Source: Lachnospiraceae bacterium (GTDB taxonomy: Bacteria > Bacillota > Clostridia > Lachnospirales > Lachnospiraceae). Taken from it: a stretch of 64,000 bases of DNA. Positions 16,233 to 25,881 of the stretch are shown here, one piece after another (position 1 is the stretch's first letter; every line of letters begins with the position of its first letter). The notes under the pieces were generated by a model, which saw only the letters and a program-made list of their open reading frames with translations, was not told the origin of the DNA and searched no databases. Position numbers and translations under genes: made by a program. The stretch lies in contig JAILES010000027.1 of NCBI GenBank assembly GCA_024687205.1, positions 1 through 64,000 on the forward strand, read 5' to 3'.

Positions 16233-16261
16233 CAATCCAGGCAATTAAAGGGCCATTATAT

Positions 16262-16290
16262 TTGCATTTAACAAGCGGCTATGGTAAAAT
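16262..16290 (+). promoter_or_regulatory. Promoter of the long murE-rpe run
   Basis: TTGCAT (16262-16267) and TAAAAT (16285-16290) with an ideal 17-nt spacer. Transcription would begin near 16297, so the first in-frame ATG at 16281 cannot be used from this promoter. The match supports a later translation start for the following gene. Confidence 0.65.
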
Positions 16291-16334
16291 ATCTTGTTAT
16301 GTTTGATGTGTTTTTATACGTATGTAAAACAGGA

Positions 16335-18053
16335 ATGGCCAATATCATCAGGACTTTAAGGGAGATGGATTACCTTCATCTTCTTTTGGTGTGCCTGATC
16401 GTCGGTGTTTTCCTGGCCATGCTGATCAGATTCTTCCGTTATGCCTTTGAGAAAAGGGTGAGGATAGTATGGGCACTTATGGCCATGATGTGCGCAGGCG
16501 TGGCTCTCTTTATGTGCGTTATCGCATCTGCCGCAGGTACCCTGGTATTTGAACCGGACAGCAAGCCCGAGGATGTGGTCAGGGTATTTCTGGATTCCTA
16601 TATTCAGGGGAATATAGAAGAGGCAAAGACTTATCTTGCCCCCGGCATAGTACTTCCGGAGACGGCAGAGGGCGAGGATGAACTCAAAGACAGATTTCAT
16701 GAAGCCTTATTAAACAGCTATTCTTATGAGATAACGGGTGAGACAGACATGCAGGATACACATGCGGTCGTCCCCGTTTCTTTTACTTATCTGGATATGC
16801 AGGCCCTGATCCCGGATATCTCAGAGGAGCTGACCCCGCTGCTGGAATACGGCGTTGAGAACCGCGGCAGGAACGAGGTCTTTGACGAAGAGAAGAATTA
16901 CAGGCATGAATTCCTTGATGAGATCTACACCATGTCGGTTGATACCGGACTGATGAAGGCCGAAGAACACTACGTGACAGAGGAGTATCAGATTGAACTT
17001 GATTATTTAGACGGCGAGTGGAAGACCTATCCGGGCGCGGGCCTCATGAATGCCTTCAGGGGCGGCGTCAGGGCAGGAGAGGATTTTGCAAACAATGCCA
17101 AGAGCGAGGTGCTGGCAGGGCTTGCTTATATACCGAAGATCTACACTATCGCCGAAGATGCCACCGTAGCACCGGCTCCGATAAGGGAAGCTTACGGCCA
17201 GACGGATGATCCTGCCGTGATCAGCGCGCTTTTCGACGAGTATTCCGAACTGGTGGGAGACGAAAAGAGAGTATGGAGCGGAGAAGGAGATTTCAAAGGC
17301 GGGGACTTCAGGTATTATGCCGATGAGACCATCCTCTTCGTATCATGGAAAGAGATATATGAGAATCATTACTGTGCCTTCGCCGAAGTGTTTGTGGCAG
17401 ACGGTTCACAGTTCAGAAGAAAGCTGGCAGAGGATACCTACGGATCCGCCATACAGAAATCGGCATCCCAGCTGGCCAACGAGGCAAACGCCGTCATAGC
17501 CATGAACGGGGATTATTACAAATTCCGGACAGAAGGCGTGACTGTATATAACCGCGAGCTGTACCGCTTTAAGCCGTACAAGCTTGAGCTCTGCCATGTG
17601 GATTCCAACGGTGATCTGAAGTTCACCTACGCAGGGGAACTTGAAGATGAAGACATGGCAAGGAAATACGTGAGTGATAACGATGTTCTCTTTACCCTGG
17701 CTTTCGGTCCGGTGCTGGTGGCTGACGGAGTGAAAAGGGAAACCGGCGGAACATATCTCCTGGGGCAGGTAAACGAGAATTATTCCAGATCTGCCATAGG
17801 GCAGCTGGGGGAGCATCACTATCTGATGATGAACCTGAATTACGGTTATAATACCGGGGGAGCTACCATAAGCGAGACGGCGAACATCATGTATGACAAG
17901 GGCTGCAGACAGGCTTACGCGCTGGACGGCGGCCAGACGGCGGAAATGGTGATAGACAATAAAGTGTATAATGCCATAGATTACGGCAACGAGCGTATGG
18001 TGAGTGACATTATCTACTTTGCAACGGCACTGCCGGAGGATGGCGAAAGATGA
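16335..18053 (+). CDS. Membrane-anchored phosphodiester glycosidase family protein
   Basis: The N-terminus has two TM segments (about residues 10-30 and 40-65), then a poorly conserved extracytoplasmic middle region. From about residue 375 there is a phosphodiester-glycosidase (NAGPA-like, PF09992-type) domain: NAVIAMNGDYY, then FTLAFGPVLVADG, then YALDGGQTAEMV at the catalytic-core end. The family removes sugar or phosphosugar caps in phosphodiester linkage, and in bacteria is often tied to wall polymers. Start is uncertain: ATG 16281 overlaps the promoter; ATG 16299 and ATG 16335 are both in frame and neither has a strong ribosome site. The stop overlaps the next start as ATGA, so translation is coupled to the Lgt-like gene. 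Confidence 0.78.
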   Translation: MANIIRTLREMDYLHLLLVCLIVGVFLAMLIRFFRYAFEKRVRIVWALMAMMCAGVALFMCVIASAAGTLVFEPDSKPEDVVRVFLDSYIQGNIEEAKTYLAPGIVLPETAEGEDELKDRFHEALLNSYSYEITGETDMQDTHAVVPVSFTYLDMQALIPDISEELTPLLEYGVENRGRNEVFDEEKNYRHEFLDEIYTMSVDTGLMKAEEHYVTEEYQIELDYLDGEWKTYPGAGLMNAFRGGVRAGEDFANNAKSEVLAGLAYIPKIYTIAEDATVAPAPIREAYGQTDDPAVISALFDEYSELVGDEKRVWSGEGDFKGGDFRYYADETILFVSWKEIYENHYCAFAEVFVADGSQFRRKLAEDTYGSAIQKSASQLANEANAVIAMNGDYYKFRTEGVTVYNRELYRFKPYKLELCHVDSNGDLKFTYAGELEDEDMARKYVSDNDVLFTLAFGPVLVADGVKRETGGTYLLGQVNENYSRSAIGQLGEHHYLMMNLNYGYNTGGATISETANIMYDKGCRQAYALDGGQTAEMVIDNKVYNAIDYGNERMVSDIIYFATALPEDGER

Positions 18054-19237
18054 TGGAGACAGCCTCGATAATCATAGGCGGCTACATAGTGCCGTGGACC
18101 CTGACCATCATGATACTGGCTATCCTCAGCTGGTTCTTCTTAAGCTACGCCATCTATACGGCCAACGGCGGAAGAAGGATAGCCATGTGGGTATTCTTCC
18201 TGCCGGCGGTATTCTTTTCGGTACTCTTCTCAAGGATAATTTACTGGTACTGTCACAGCGAACAGTATGACGGCCTGACGGGAGCCCTTACGGATATGAG
18301 TGTGGACGGCTTCGCCATGCTGGGTATCATTCCCGGAGTGGTACTGGCAGCGGCACTGGTCACGGCGCTCAAGCTGGATAAGAGTTTCCTCGGAATGCTG
18401 GACGGACTTTCCACAGGCGCCGGGGTAGGTATGGGCATACTTTATCTGACAGCGCTTTTCAATGCAGGCTGCAGGGGTAAGGTAGTGGTATCCAATCCCG
18501 AATACCAGCACCTTCCTTTTTCATCACCCATCACAGCGGCAGGAGGAGTCACCGAATACAGATTTGCGACTTTCTTCTTCTCCTTCCTGGTGATGTTCTT
18601 CATCAGCGGTATCTGCATGGAGTATTACTTTAACAGGAAAGAACATAAGGGTTCCACTTCCATGCTGTTCCTCATATCCTTCTGCTCCGCGGAATTCGTC
18701 CTGGATTCGACGAGATATGATGCGGGCTTTTTCCGGTTTAACGGTTTTGTCAGCGTGCTGCAGATATTCGCCGGCATAGTGTTTATACTGATCTGCGTGA
18801 TCTGCGGAATACTTGCCGTAAAGAGGAACGGCTTCAAATGGTACTACCTGCTGCTCTGGGTACTGCTGTTCGCAGCGGAAGGTATCACCGGTTATCTTGA
18901 ATATCTGGTACAGAGACACGGCGATATGTATGTCGAGATATATACGGGCATGATCATCAGCAGCCTGTGCACAGGGATATTTGCTTATCTCTGCTATCGT
19001 ACGGGACGGAAGAAAGAAACTGAGGTCAGCGAAGAAAAAGAAGAGCATAAGGAGCTGCGGGTCAGAAGCGATGAGGATCTCTTTGATGTGGAAGAGGAAG
19101 ATGAGAGTGAAGCCGGGATAAGGAAAAGAAAAAAGCACGGTACCGTTGTTTCGCTGATACTGACCATAGCTGCCGCGGTCATGGCAGTGGTGGGCTTTGT
19201 GACACTGCTTTTATCAAGAAAGGGGAAGAAGAGCTGA
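18050..19237 (+). CDS. Degenerate Lgt-like polytopic membrane protein
   Basis: A 395-residue membrane protein with about seven TM helices and an acidic/basic tail (about 260-375) before a last TM helix. Its topology and several landmarks follow prolipoprotein diacylglyceryl transferase: SRIIYWYCH in the first region, GFAMLGIIPG where Lgt has its GG motif, LDGLSTGAGVGMGILYLTALFNAGC where Lgt has the GRIGNF.N signature, and EFVLDSTRYD near the end. The signature Arg-Ile-Gly-Asn and the His/Arg/Glu catalytic positions look replaced. It may therefore be a non-catalytic paralogue or have a changed substrate. It is coupled upstream to a phosphodiester glycosidase and lies 1 nt ahead of murE, which suggests an envelope role. 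Confidence 0.6.
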   Translation: MMETASIIIGGYIVPWTLTIMILAILSWFFLSYAIYTANGGRRIAMWVFFLPAVFFSVLFSRIIYWYCHSEQYDGLTGALTDMSVDGFAMLGIIPGVVLAAALVTALKLDKSFLGMLDGLSTGAGVGMGILYLTALFNAGCRGKVVVSNPEYQHLPFSSPITAAGGVTEYRFATFFFSFLVMFFISGICMEYYFNRKEHKGSTSMLFLISFCSAEFVLDSTRYDAGFFRFNGFVSVLQIFAGIVFILICVICGILAVKRNGFKWYYLLLWVLLFAAEGITGYLEYLVQRHGDMYVEIYTGMIISSLCTGIFAYLCYRTGRKKETEVSEEKEEHKELRVRSDEDLFDVEEEDESEAGIRKRKKHGTVVSLILTIAAAVMAVVGFVTLLLSRKGKKS

Positions 19238-19238
19238 T

Positions 19239-20801
19239 ATGTTTGAGATAAGAGAACTCTTAAACGGCTGCAATTATGAAGTGATCTGCGGAAACGACAG
19301 CGCCCCGGTAAGCGATGCCGTATGCGATACGAGAAAGACCGAAGAAGGCTGCCTGTTCATCTGCATCAAGGGAAGCGGCTTCGATGCCCATGATGCGGTG
19401 GAAGAAGTGATGGAAAAAGGCGCTGCGGCCGTCATAGGAGATAATGAAGAAAAGCTCCGCTCTTACGAAGATAAGGCCAAAGAAAAAGGCGTGAGCCTCC
19501 TCTTATGTAAGGATTCAAGGGAGGCGGCAGCCTATGCCGCCTGCGCAAGATGCGCTCATCCTGCGGAAAAACTCTTTACCATAGGTGTGACCGGTACAAA
19601 AGGAAAGAGCACGACAGTTACTCTGATACGTTCGGCCCTTGAGGAATGCGGCATTAAAACCGGCCTTGTGGGAACCATAGAGATATATGACGGAAAAGCT
19701 TCCGAAGCAAGCCTTAACACTACACCGGATGCCTTCAAGCTGCAGGAAGCTTTTGCGCGGATGGCGGAAAACGGCTGCAGGGCGGTGGTAATGGAAGTAT
19801 CAAGCCAGGGCCTGATGATGAAGAGGGTAGCGGGTTTTAACTTTGATGCGGGTATATTCACCAATCTTTCACCCGATCACATAGGAACCAATGAACACAA
19901 GGATTTCGAAGATTATTTAAGCTGCAAGAAGATACTGTTTTCACAGTGCAGAAAAGGATATTACAATGCGGACGATACCTATGCGGGTCGCATAACCGAA
20001 GGCAATAAATGCGAAGAGATCAGAGGCTTCGGACAAAACGCCGACATAAGCTTTGCGGAGCAGAAGCTGGAGAATGAAGGCGGAAAGCTGGGTGTAAGCT
20101 TCCTGCTTAAAGATGGCAATGTGAGTGAACGTGTAAGCTTCATGCAGCCGGGAACTTTCTCAATCTATAATGCCCTTGCGGCATACAGCGGCGTGGCAGC
20201 AGCGTTGGAAGCATTAAATGCCGGGGGTGCGGAGAGCGTTAAGAAGATCTTTGAAGGATTCAACAAAGCATGGGTAAAGGGCAGGATCGAGATGCTGCCC
20301 GTATCCGATGATTATACGATGATGATCGACTATGCCCATAATGCCATGGCACTGAAAAGCCTGCTCACGACCATCAGGGAATACGAGCCCGGAAGAGTGG
20401 TGACGCTTTTCGGCTGCGGCGGGAACAGGGCTAAATCCAGACGTTATGAGATGGGTGAGGAATCGGGAAAACTTTCCGACCTTACCGTTATAACTTCCGA
20501 TAATCCGAGAAACGAAGAACCCATGGATATCATCAATGACATAGTAAGCGGTATCGAAAAGACCGAGGGTAAATATGTGACGATCCCGGACAGAAAAGAA
20601 GCGATAAGATACTGCTACGAGAACGCGGGTAAGGGTGACGTGATAATACTTGCGGGTAAAGGCCATGAGGATTATCAGGAGATAAAGGGCGTAAAGCATC
20701 ATATGGATGAGCGTGAACTGGTAATGGACATACTCGAAGAAGCCGGGGATACAAAAGCTCTTCGCAGGATGGAGGAAAGCTATCCCGGAGCGCGTAAATG
20801 A
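19239..20801 (+). CDS. murE: UDP-MurNAc-tripeptide synthetase MurE
   Basis: Cytosolic Mur ligase that adds the third amino acid to UDP-MurNAc-L-Ala-D-Glu in peptidoglycan synthesis. The ATP-binding motif GVTGTKGKSTT, the Mur ligase centre (NTTPD, MEVSSQGL, TNLSPDHIGTNEH) and the C-terminal segment TSDNPRNEEP are present. The DNPR tetrad is the family marker for meso-diaminopimelate rather than lysine. The protein is 520 residues, slightly long. It begins 1 nt after the Lgt-like gene and ends overlapping priA by 4 nt. Confidence 0.9.
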   Translation: MFEIRELLNGCNYEVICGNDSAPVSDAVCDTRKTEEGCLFICIKGSGFDAHDAVEEVMEKGAAAVIGDNEEKLRSYEDKAKEKGVSLLLCKDSREAAAYAACARCAHPAEKLFTIGVTGTKGKSTTVTLIRSALEECGIKTGLVGTIEIYDGKASEASLNTTPDAFKLQEAFARMAENGCRAVVMEVSSQGLMMKRVAGFNFDAGIFTNLSPDHIGTNEHKDFEDYLSCKKILFSQCRKGYYNADDTYAGRITEGNKCEEIRGFGQNADISFAEQKLENEGGKLGVSFLLKDGNVSERVSFMQPGTFSIYNALAAYSGVAAALEALNAGGAESVKKIFEGFNKAWVKGRIEMLPVSDDYTMMIDYAHNAMALKSLLTTIREYEPGRVVTLFGCGGNRAKSRRYEMGEESGKLSDLTVITSDNPRNEEPMDIINDIVSGIEKTEGKYVTIPDRKEAIRYCYENAGKGDVIILAGKGHEDYQEIKGVKHHMDERELVMDILEEAGDTKALRRMEESYPGARK

Positions 20802-23041
20802 GCAAAGAAAGATTTGCGCTGGTAATAATCGATATCTCCCACGAACGCCTTGACAGGCCTTTTGAATACAGGGTGCCCGAAAGTCTCCTCGATGCGGTAA
20901 GCGAAGGAGCGGAGGTGCGCATCCCCTTCGGAAAAGGCAATAAGGAGAGGCGCGGCTATGTGGTGGGACTTAAGGATGAGCCTTCCTTTGACAGGGATAA
21001 GATCAAGGATATCCTCGGTATAGTTGAAAGTTCTGTCGGAATAGAGAGCAGGATGCTGAGGCTGGCCGTATGGATGAAGAAGAGGTACGGCGGTACCCTT
21101 GTGGGAGCCATGCGTACCGTACTTCCCGTAAAGGATAAGGTAAAGGCAAAGGTATACAGATGCATAAGCAGAAAGGTCAGCATAGAGCAGCTGAATGAGG
21201 AAGCGGGAAGGCTGAATCCCGTGAGATTCTCGGCAAGGATAAGACTGCTGAAGGCAGTCTCCGAAGTGGAGGAGATGCCGCTGGAATTCGCTACCGATAA
21301 GCTTAACGTATCCAAGGCAGTGATAGCAACAGCCGTAAAGCAGGGACTCATAAGCCTGCGGGAGGATACGGAATACAGGAACCCGGTGGCGGAAAAAAAT
21401 ACCCGTTATGACCGCAGGGCCGAACTCAATGATGAGCAGCAGGCAGCGGTTGATGCGATACTTAAGGAGGCGGAAGCTGAGAGAAAACCTGTACTGATAG
21501 AAGGCATAACCGGGAGCGGCAAGACCGAAGTATATATCGAAGCTATAGCGAAAACCGTGGAAAGCGGTAAGCAGGCCATAGTGCTGATACCCGAGATAGC
21601 ACTTACTTTCCAGACACTGATGCGTTTTTATGCGCGTTTTAAGGACAGGGTGAGCGTGCTGCATTCCAAACTGTCGGAGGGTGAGAAATACGACCAGTTC
21701 GTAAGAGCCGAAAAGGGTGAGCTGGATGTGATAATAGGACCGAGATCCGCGCTCTTCATACCTTTCAATAAGCTTGGCATGGTGGTGATAGACGAAGAGC
21801 ATGAGAGCAGCTACAAGAGCCAGAACATGCCCAAATACCATGCAAGGGAAGTGGCGGAAGAACTCTGCAGGATGAGCGGAGCCCAGCTGGTACTTGGTTC
21901 CGCGACACCATCGATGGAAGCTTCATACAACGCCGAATGCGGGCAGTATCTTAAGCTGAAACTGAATAAGAGGTACGGCGAGGCAAGGCTTCCGAAGGTC
22001 ACCATCGCAGATATGCGAGAGGAACTGAAGGCCGGGAACAAGAGCTTCTTCTCAAGGGTACTGGCAGAGAAGATAACGGAGAGACTGGTAAAAGGCGAGC
22101 AGATAATGCTCTTTATAAACAGAAGGGGCCGGGCAGGCTTTGTATCCTGCAGGAGCTGCGGGCATGTGATAAAGTGTCCCCACTGTGATGTGTCCCTGAG
22201 TGAACATACAGGCGGCAGGCTTCTGTGCCATTACTGCGGATATGCAGCGGTAATGCCGAAGAACTGTCCCGAGTGTTCATCAAAGTATATTGCGGGCTTC
22301 AGAGCGGGTACCGAGAAGATCGAAGAAGAGATAGCAAAGGCATATCCTTCCGCCAGAGTAATAAGGATGGACGGGGATACCACGAAACAGAAGGATGCCC
22401 ACGAGAAGATACTTCAGACCTTTGCTGCCGGAGATGCGGATATAATGGTGGGTACCCAGATGATAGTGAAGGGACATGACTTTCCCAACGTCACACTTGT
22501 GGGAGCCATAGCCGCTGACATGTCACTGAATGCGGCAGATTATCATGCCACGGAAAGAACCTTTTCGCTGCTGGCACAGGCGGCGGGCAGAGCGGGCAGG
22601 GGAGACAGACCCGGAGAAGTGGTGATCCAGACCTACAAGCCCGAACACTACAGCATACAGGCTGCGGCAGCCCAGGACTATGAGTATTTTTACAAAATGG
22701 AAAAAGCTTTCAGGGAGATGGCTGACTACCCACCCTTCACCCATATGATGGCGCTGCAGTATTTCTCGGCGGATCAGAAGGCGGCTTTTGAGAGGGCCGA
22801 AAATGCGGCTTCGGCCATAAAGGACAAGGCCGGAGATACCGCGGAAGTAATGGGGCCTTTCCAGGCTTCCATCGCAAAGATAAGGGATATATACCGCGTA
22901 GTGGTCTATATAAGAAGCAGAAACGAAGAAGCCCTGACACAGGCAAAGGATATTGCCGAAAAGCTGCAGGACGAAAACAGGGATTCCGGAAAGAAGGAAG
23001 TAACGCTGCAGACCGACAGGGACCCTGTTTCAACATTATAA
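20798..23041 (+). CDS. priA: Primosomal replication restart helicase PriA
   Basis: Superfamily 2 DNA helicase that reloads the replisome at stalled forks. The 747 residues show the N-terminal DNA-binding region, Walker A GITGSGKTEVY, the DEEH box, helicase motifs NRRGRAGF and QAAGRAGRGD, and eight zinc-binding cysteines in pairs (CRSCGHVIKCPHC, then CHYCGYAAVMPKNCPEC). The start overlaps the murE stop as ATGA. It heads the priA-def-fmt-rsmB-rlmN-prpC-prkC-rsgA-rpe order known from Bacillus and clostridia. Confidence 0.96.
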   Translation: MSKERFALVIIDISHERLDRPFEYRVPESLLDAVSEGAEVRIPFGKGNKERRGYVVGLKDEPSFDRDKIKDILGIVESSVGIESRMLRLAVWMKKRYGGTLVGAMRTVLPVKDKVKAKVYRCISRKVSIEQLNEEAGRLNPVRFSARIRLLKAVSEVEEMPLEFATDKLNVSKAVIATAVKQGLISLREDTEYRNPVAEKNTRYDRRAELNDEQQAAVDAILKEAEAERKPVLIEGITGSGKTEVYIEAIAKTVESGKQAIVLIPEIALTFQTLMRFYARFKDRVSVLHSKLSEGEKYDQFVRAEKGELDVIIGPRSALFIPFNKLGMVVIDEEHESSYKSQNMPKYHAREVAEELCRMSGAQLVLGSATPSMEASYNAECGQYLKLKLNKRYGEARLPKVTIADMREELKAGNKSFFSRVLAEKITERLVKGEQIMLFINRRGRAGFVSCRSCGHVIKCPHCDVSLSEHTGGRLLCHYCGYAAVMPKNCPECSSKYIAGFRAGTEKIEEEIAKAYPSARVIRMDGDTTKQKDAHEKILQTFAAGDADIMVGTQMIVKGHDFPNVTLVGAIAADMSLNAADYHATERTFSLLAQAAGRAGRGDRPGEVVIQTYKPEHYSIQAAAAQDYEYFYKMEKAFREMADYPPFTHMMALQYFSADQKAAFERAENAASAIKDKAGDTAEVMGPFQASIAKIRDIYRVVVYIRSRNEEALTQAKDIAEKLQDENRDSGKKEVTLQTDRDPVSTL

Positions 23042-23043
23042 AA

Positions 23044-23069
23044 GATCCCCATGATACAGGCCGGGGATC
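23044..23069 (+). other. Hairpin between priA and def
   Basis: GATCCCC (23044-23050) pairs with GGGGATC (23063-23069) just after the priA stop and before the def ribosome site. There is no T tract, so it is not a terminator; it could protect or process the operon mRNA. Confidence 0.4.
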
Positions 23070-23086
23070 CGTGAAGGAGGATAAAT

Positions 23087-23587
23087 ATGGCTATCAGAAA
23101 AATACGTGAACTGGGCGATGAGGTGCTGAACGCCAAGTGCCGGGAAGTAAGCAAGATGACTGCACACACCGGTGAACTCATCGACGACATGTTTGAAACC
23201 ATGTACAACGAAGGCGGAGTCGGACTGGCGGCGCCGCAGGTAGGAGTGCTCAAGAGGATAGCCGTTATAGATGTGACCGGCGAAGATCCTTATGTGCTGA
23301 TCAATCCCGTGATAGTAAAGACGGACGGGGAACAGACCGGTTGGGAGGGCTGCCTTTCGGTACCCAACAAAACCGGTATCGTAACGAGACCGAACCACGT
23401 GGTGGTAAAGGCACTGAACCGTGATATGGAGGAGTACACGGTGGAAGGGACCGAACTGCTGGCCAGAGCTCTCTGCCATGAGATAGACCATCTGGACGGC
23501 GTCATGTATACGACCCTTGTGGAAGGTGAGCTCAAGGACTTAAGGGCAATGGATGATGATGAGGACGACGAGGAGGAAGATGAATGA
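23087..23587 (+). CDS. def: Peptide deformylase
   Basis: Cytosolic metalloenzyme that removes the formyl group from N-terminal formyl-methionine of new proteins. All three family motifs are present: GVGLAAPQVG, EGCLS (metal-binding Cys) and HEIDHLDG (metal-binding His pair with catalytic Glu). The length of 166 residues is normal. The C-terminus ends in an unusual run of Asp/Glu. A strong GGAGG site precedes the ATG. The stop overlaps fmt by 4 nt; the pairing of deformylase with formyltransferase is typical. Confidence 0.96.
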   Translation: MAIRKIRELGDEVLNAKCREVSKMTAHTGELIDDMFETMYNEGGVGLAAPQVGVLKRIAVIDVTGEDPYVLINPVIVKTDGEQTGWEGCLSVPNKTGIVTRPNHVVVKALNRDMEEYTVEGTELLARALCHEIDHLDGVMYTTLVEGELKDLRAMDDDEDDEEEDE

Positions 23588-24513
23588 AACTCGTTTACAT
23601 GGGAACACCCGATTACGCGGTGGCGCCACTGAAGGCGCTTTACAATGCGGGATATGAGATAAGCGCCGTGGTGACCCAGCCGGATAAACCTGTAGGCAGA
23701 GGCAGGAAGATACAGGAATGCCCGGTCAAGATCCTTGCAAAAGAACTGGGACTTCCGGTTTTTACACCCGAGCGTATCAAAAGGCCCGAAGCCGTGGAGG
23801 AACTGAAAAAGTTTGAGGCTGATATCTTTGTGGTGGCGGCTTTCGGACAGATACTTTCTAAAGAGATACTGATGATGCCGAAGTACGGCTGCGTGAATAT
23901 CCATGCGTCCCTGCTTCCCAGATACAGGGGAGCTTCACCCATACAGACTGCGGTGTTGAACGGGGATGAATTCAGCGGTGTCACCATCATGCAGATGGAT
24001 GAAGGGATAGATACCGGCGATATCATTTCACAGAAGAGCATAAAACTGGATGAGGACGAGACCGGCGGAAGCCTTTTTGACAAGCTGGCAGAGCTCGGAG
24101 CTGAGCTGATATGCGAAGTCCTTCCCGAGATAGAGAAGGGCAATATTTCACCCGTAAGGCAGGATAATGAAAAAGCCAGCCATACAAGGATGATCAGCAA
24201 AGAGGAAGGCAGGATCAGCTTTTCAAAAGATGCGCTGAGCATAGAAAGGCAGATAAGGGCCATGAATCCCTGGCCCAGCGCTTATACGACGATGGACGGA
24301 AAACAGCTGAAGATCTGGGCTGCAAAGGCAATGGAAGAACAGTCGGATGCAGCTTTCGGAACGGTACTTACGGTACAGAAGGACTATTTCACCGTAGCCT
24401 GCGGCGAAGGCTCGCTTAAGATCCTCGAACTGCAGCTGGAAGGAAAGAAAAGGATGGGGGCCGGAGACTTCTTAAGAGGAGTGAAGCTGGAACCCGGGGA
24501 CAGACTGGGATAA
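23584..24513 (+). CDS. fmt: Methionyl-tRNA formyltransferase
   Basis: Formylates initiator Met-tRNA using 10-formyl-tetrahydrofolate. The catalytic segment NIHASLLPRYRGASPIQ is present in the N-terminal Rossmann domain, followed by the DEGIDTGDI segment and the C-terminal tRNA-binding domain. The length of 309 residues is typical. Translation is coupled to def (ATGA overlap), and rsmB begins 6 nt after the stop. Confidence 0.96.
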   Translation: MKLVYMGTPDYAVAPLKALYNAGYEISAVVTQPDKPVGRGRKIQECPVKILAKELGLPVFTPERIKRPEAVEELKKFEADIFVVAAFGQILSKEILMMPKYGCVNIHASLLPRYRGASPIQTAVLNGDEFSGVTIMQMDEGIDTGDIISQKSIKLDEDETGGSLFDKLAELGAELICEVLPEIEKGNISPVRQDNEKASHTRMISKEEGRISFSKDALSIERQIRAMNPWPSAYTTMDGKQLKIWAAKAMEEQSDAAFGTVLTVQKDYFTVACGEGSLKILELQLEGKKRMGAGDFLRGVKLEPGDRLG

Positions 24514-24519
24514 AAAGCC

Positions 24520-25881
24520 ATGAAAAAAGCTACCGCGGGCAGACGTCTCACACTGGATATATTGCTTGCTGTCGAGAATGACGGCGGAAAAGCCGATGCG
24601 CTGATCCGCAATGCCCTGAACAAGGATTTTGATATGAGTGACCGTGACAGGGCCTTTGTTTCAAGGCTCTCCCGGGGCTGCATCGAGAAGCGCATATTCC
24701 TTGACTATGCGGCGGATCTTTTTGCGTCCAAGAAGACGGCTAAGATGAAACCGGTGATCAGAAATGTGATACGCATGGGCATTTACCAGCTGCTGTTCAT
24801 GGACAGCGTGCCCGATGCCACTGCATGCAACGAAGCAGTGATGCTTGCCGAAGAGCGGGGCTTTAAGGGACTCACCGGCTTTGTGAACGGGGTGCTCAGG
24901 AACATAGCAAGGAACAAGGAGATTGAGCTTCCTGACGAAAGCAATATACTTAAACATCTGAGCATAAAATATGCTATGCCGGAGGATCTATGCGGGATCT
25001 ATCTGGAACGCTTCGGAAGGGAACGCTGCGAAAGGCTGCTGGCGGCCTGTGATACGGAAAGACCTTTAAGCGTAAGATTTATCTGTGAGGATAAGACTGC
25101 GGAAAAGATCGCGGCAGAAAACTGGAAGGCCGCGGCGGTGGATGTGGAATATAGCCCCTATCTGGAGCATATGTATTTCCTGAAAAATGTTCACGGGGTT
25201 GAACTGCTGCACGGATACGATGAAGGACTCTTTATGGTCATCGATACCTCATCTGCCCTGGCGGCGATCTGCGCCGATGTGCATAAAGGGGATCTGGTGG
25301 TCGATCTCTGTGCTGCCCCCGGAGGCAAGAGCATGATACTGGCTGAGGCAGCAGGGAATCAGGGAAAGGTGCTCGCCTTTGATATAAGTGAGGATAAATG
25401 CTCGCTGATAGATGAGAATGCGGGGAGGCTTAAGCTTAACAATATAGAGAGCGCTGTCAGGAATGCCACCGTATTCAATGATGAACTGGAGGGCAAGGCC
25501 GATGTGGTTATGGCTGATCTGCCCTGTTCAGGTCTGGGCGTCATGGGACGCAAATGCGATATACGCCATAATGTGGACAGTTCAAAGATCGAAGAACTGG
25601 CCGCTCTTCAGAGAAAAATACTTGCAAATGCAGTCAGATATTTAAAGAGCGGAGGAACGCTGATCTTCAGCACCTGCACCGTAAACATTAAGGAGAATGA
25701 GGAAAACGCGGACTTCCTCATTAAAGAAGCCGGCCTGAAAGCAGATCCTCTTGAAGGATATCTGCCTAAGCAGCTTAAGTATCTGGAAAAGGAAACGGGC
25801 AGGGTACAGCTGCTCTGCGGCGAACCTGAAGGGCTGCCGCTTACGGATTCGTTTTTTATCTCGAGATTTAAAAAGCCATGA
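24520..25881 (+). CDS. rsmB: 16S rRNA m5C967 methyltransferase RsmB
   Basis: SAM-dependent methyltransferase with an N-terminal NusB-like RNA-binding domain (about 1-140) and a C-terminal Rossmann domain. The SAM site VVDLCAAPGGKS, the PCSGLGVMGRK motif and the catalytic-Cys segment STCTVNIKENE fit the RsmB/Sun family. The length of 453 residues is normal. It overlaps rlmN by 4 nt. Confidence 0.93.
   Translation: MKKATAGRRLTLDILLAVENDGGKADALIRNALNKDFDMSDRDRAFVSRLSRGCIEKRIFLDYAADLFASKKTAKMKPVIRNVIRMGIYQLLFMDSVPDATACNEAVMLAEERGFKGLTGFVNGVLRNIARNKEIELPDESNILKHLSIKYAMPEDLCGIYLERFGRERCERLLAACDTERPLSVRFICEDKTAEKIAAENWKAAAVDVEYSPYLEHMYFLKNVHGVELLHGYDEGLFMVIDTSSALAAICADVHKGDLVVDLCAAPGGKSMILAEAAGNQGKVLAFDISEDKCSLIDENAGRLKLNNIESAVRNATVFNDELEGKADVVMADLPCSGLGVMGRKCDIRHNVDSSKIEELAALQRKILANAVRYLKSGGTLIFSTCTVNIKENEENADFLIKEAGLKADPLEGYLPKQLKYLEKETGRVQLLCGEPEGLPLTDSFFISRFKKP

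Noticed and set aside
20780..21841. 353-codon minus-strand frame within priA
   Set aside because: Antisense to PriA helicase motifs; composition is that of a reverse-frame shadow.
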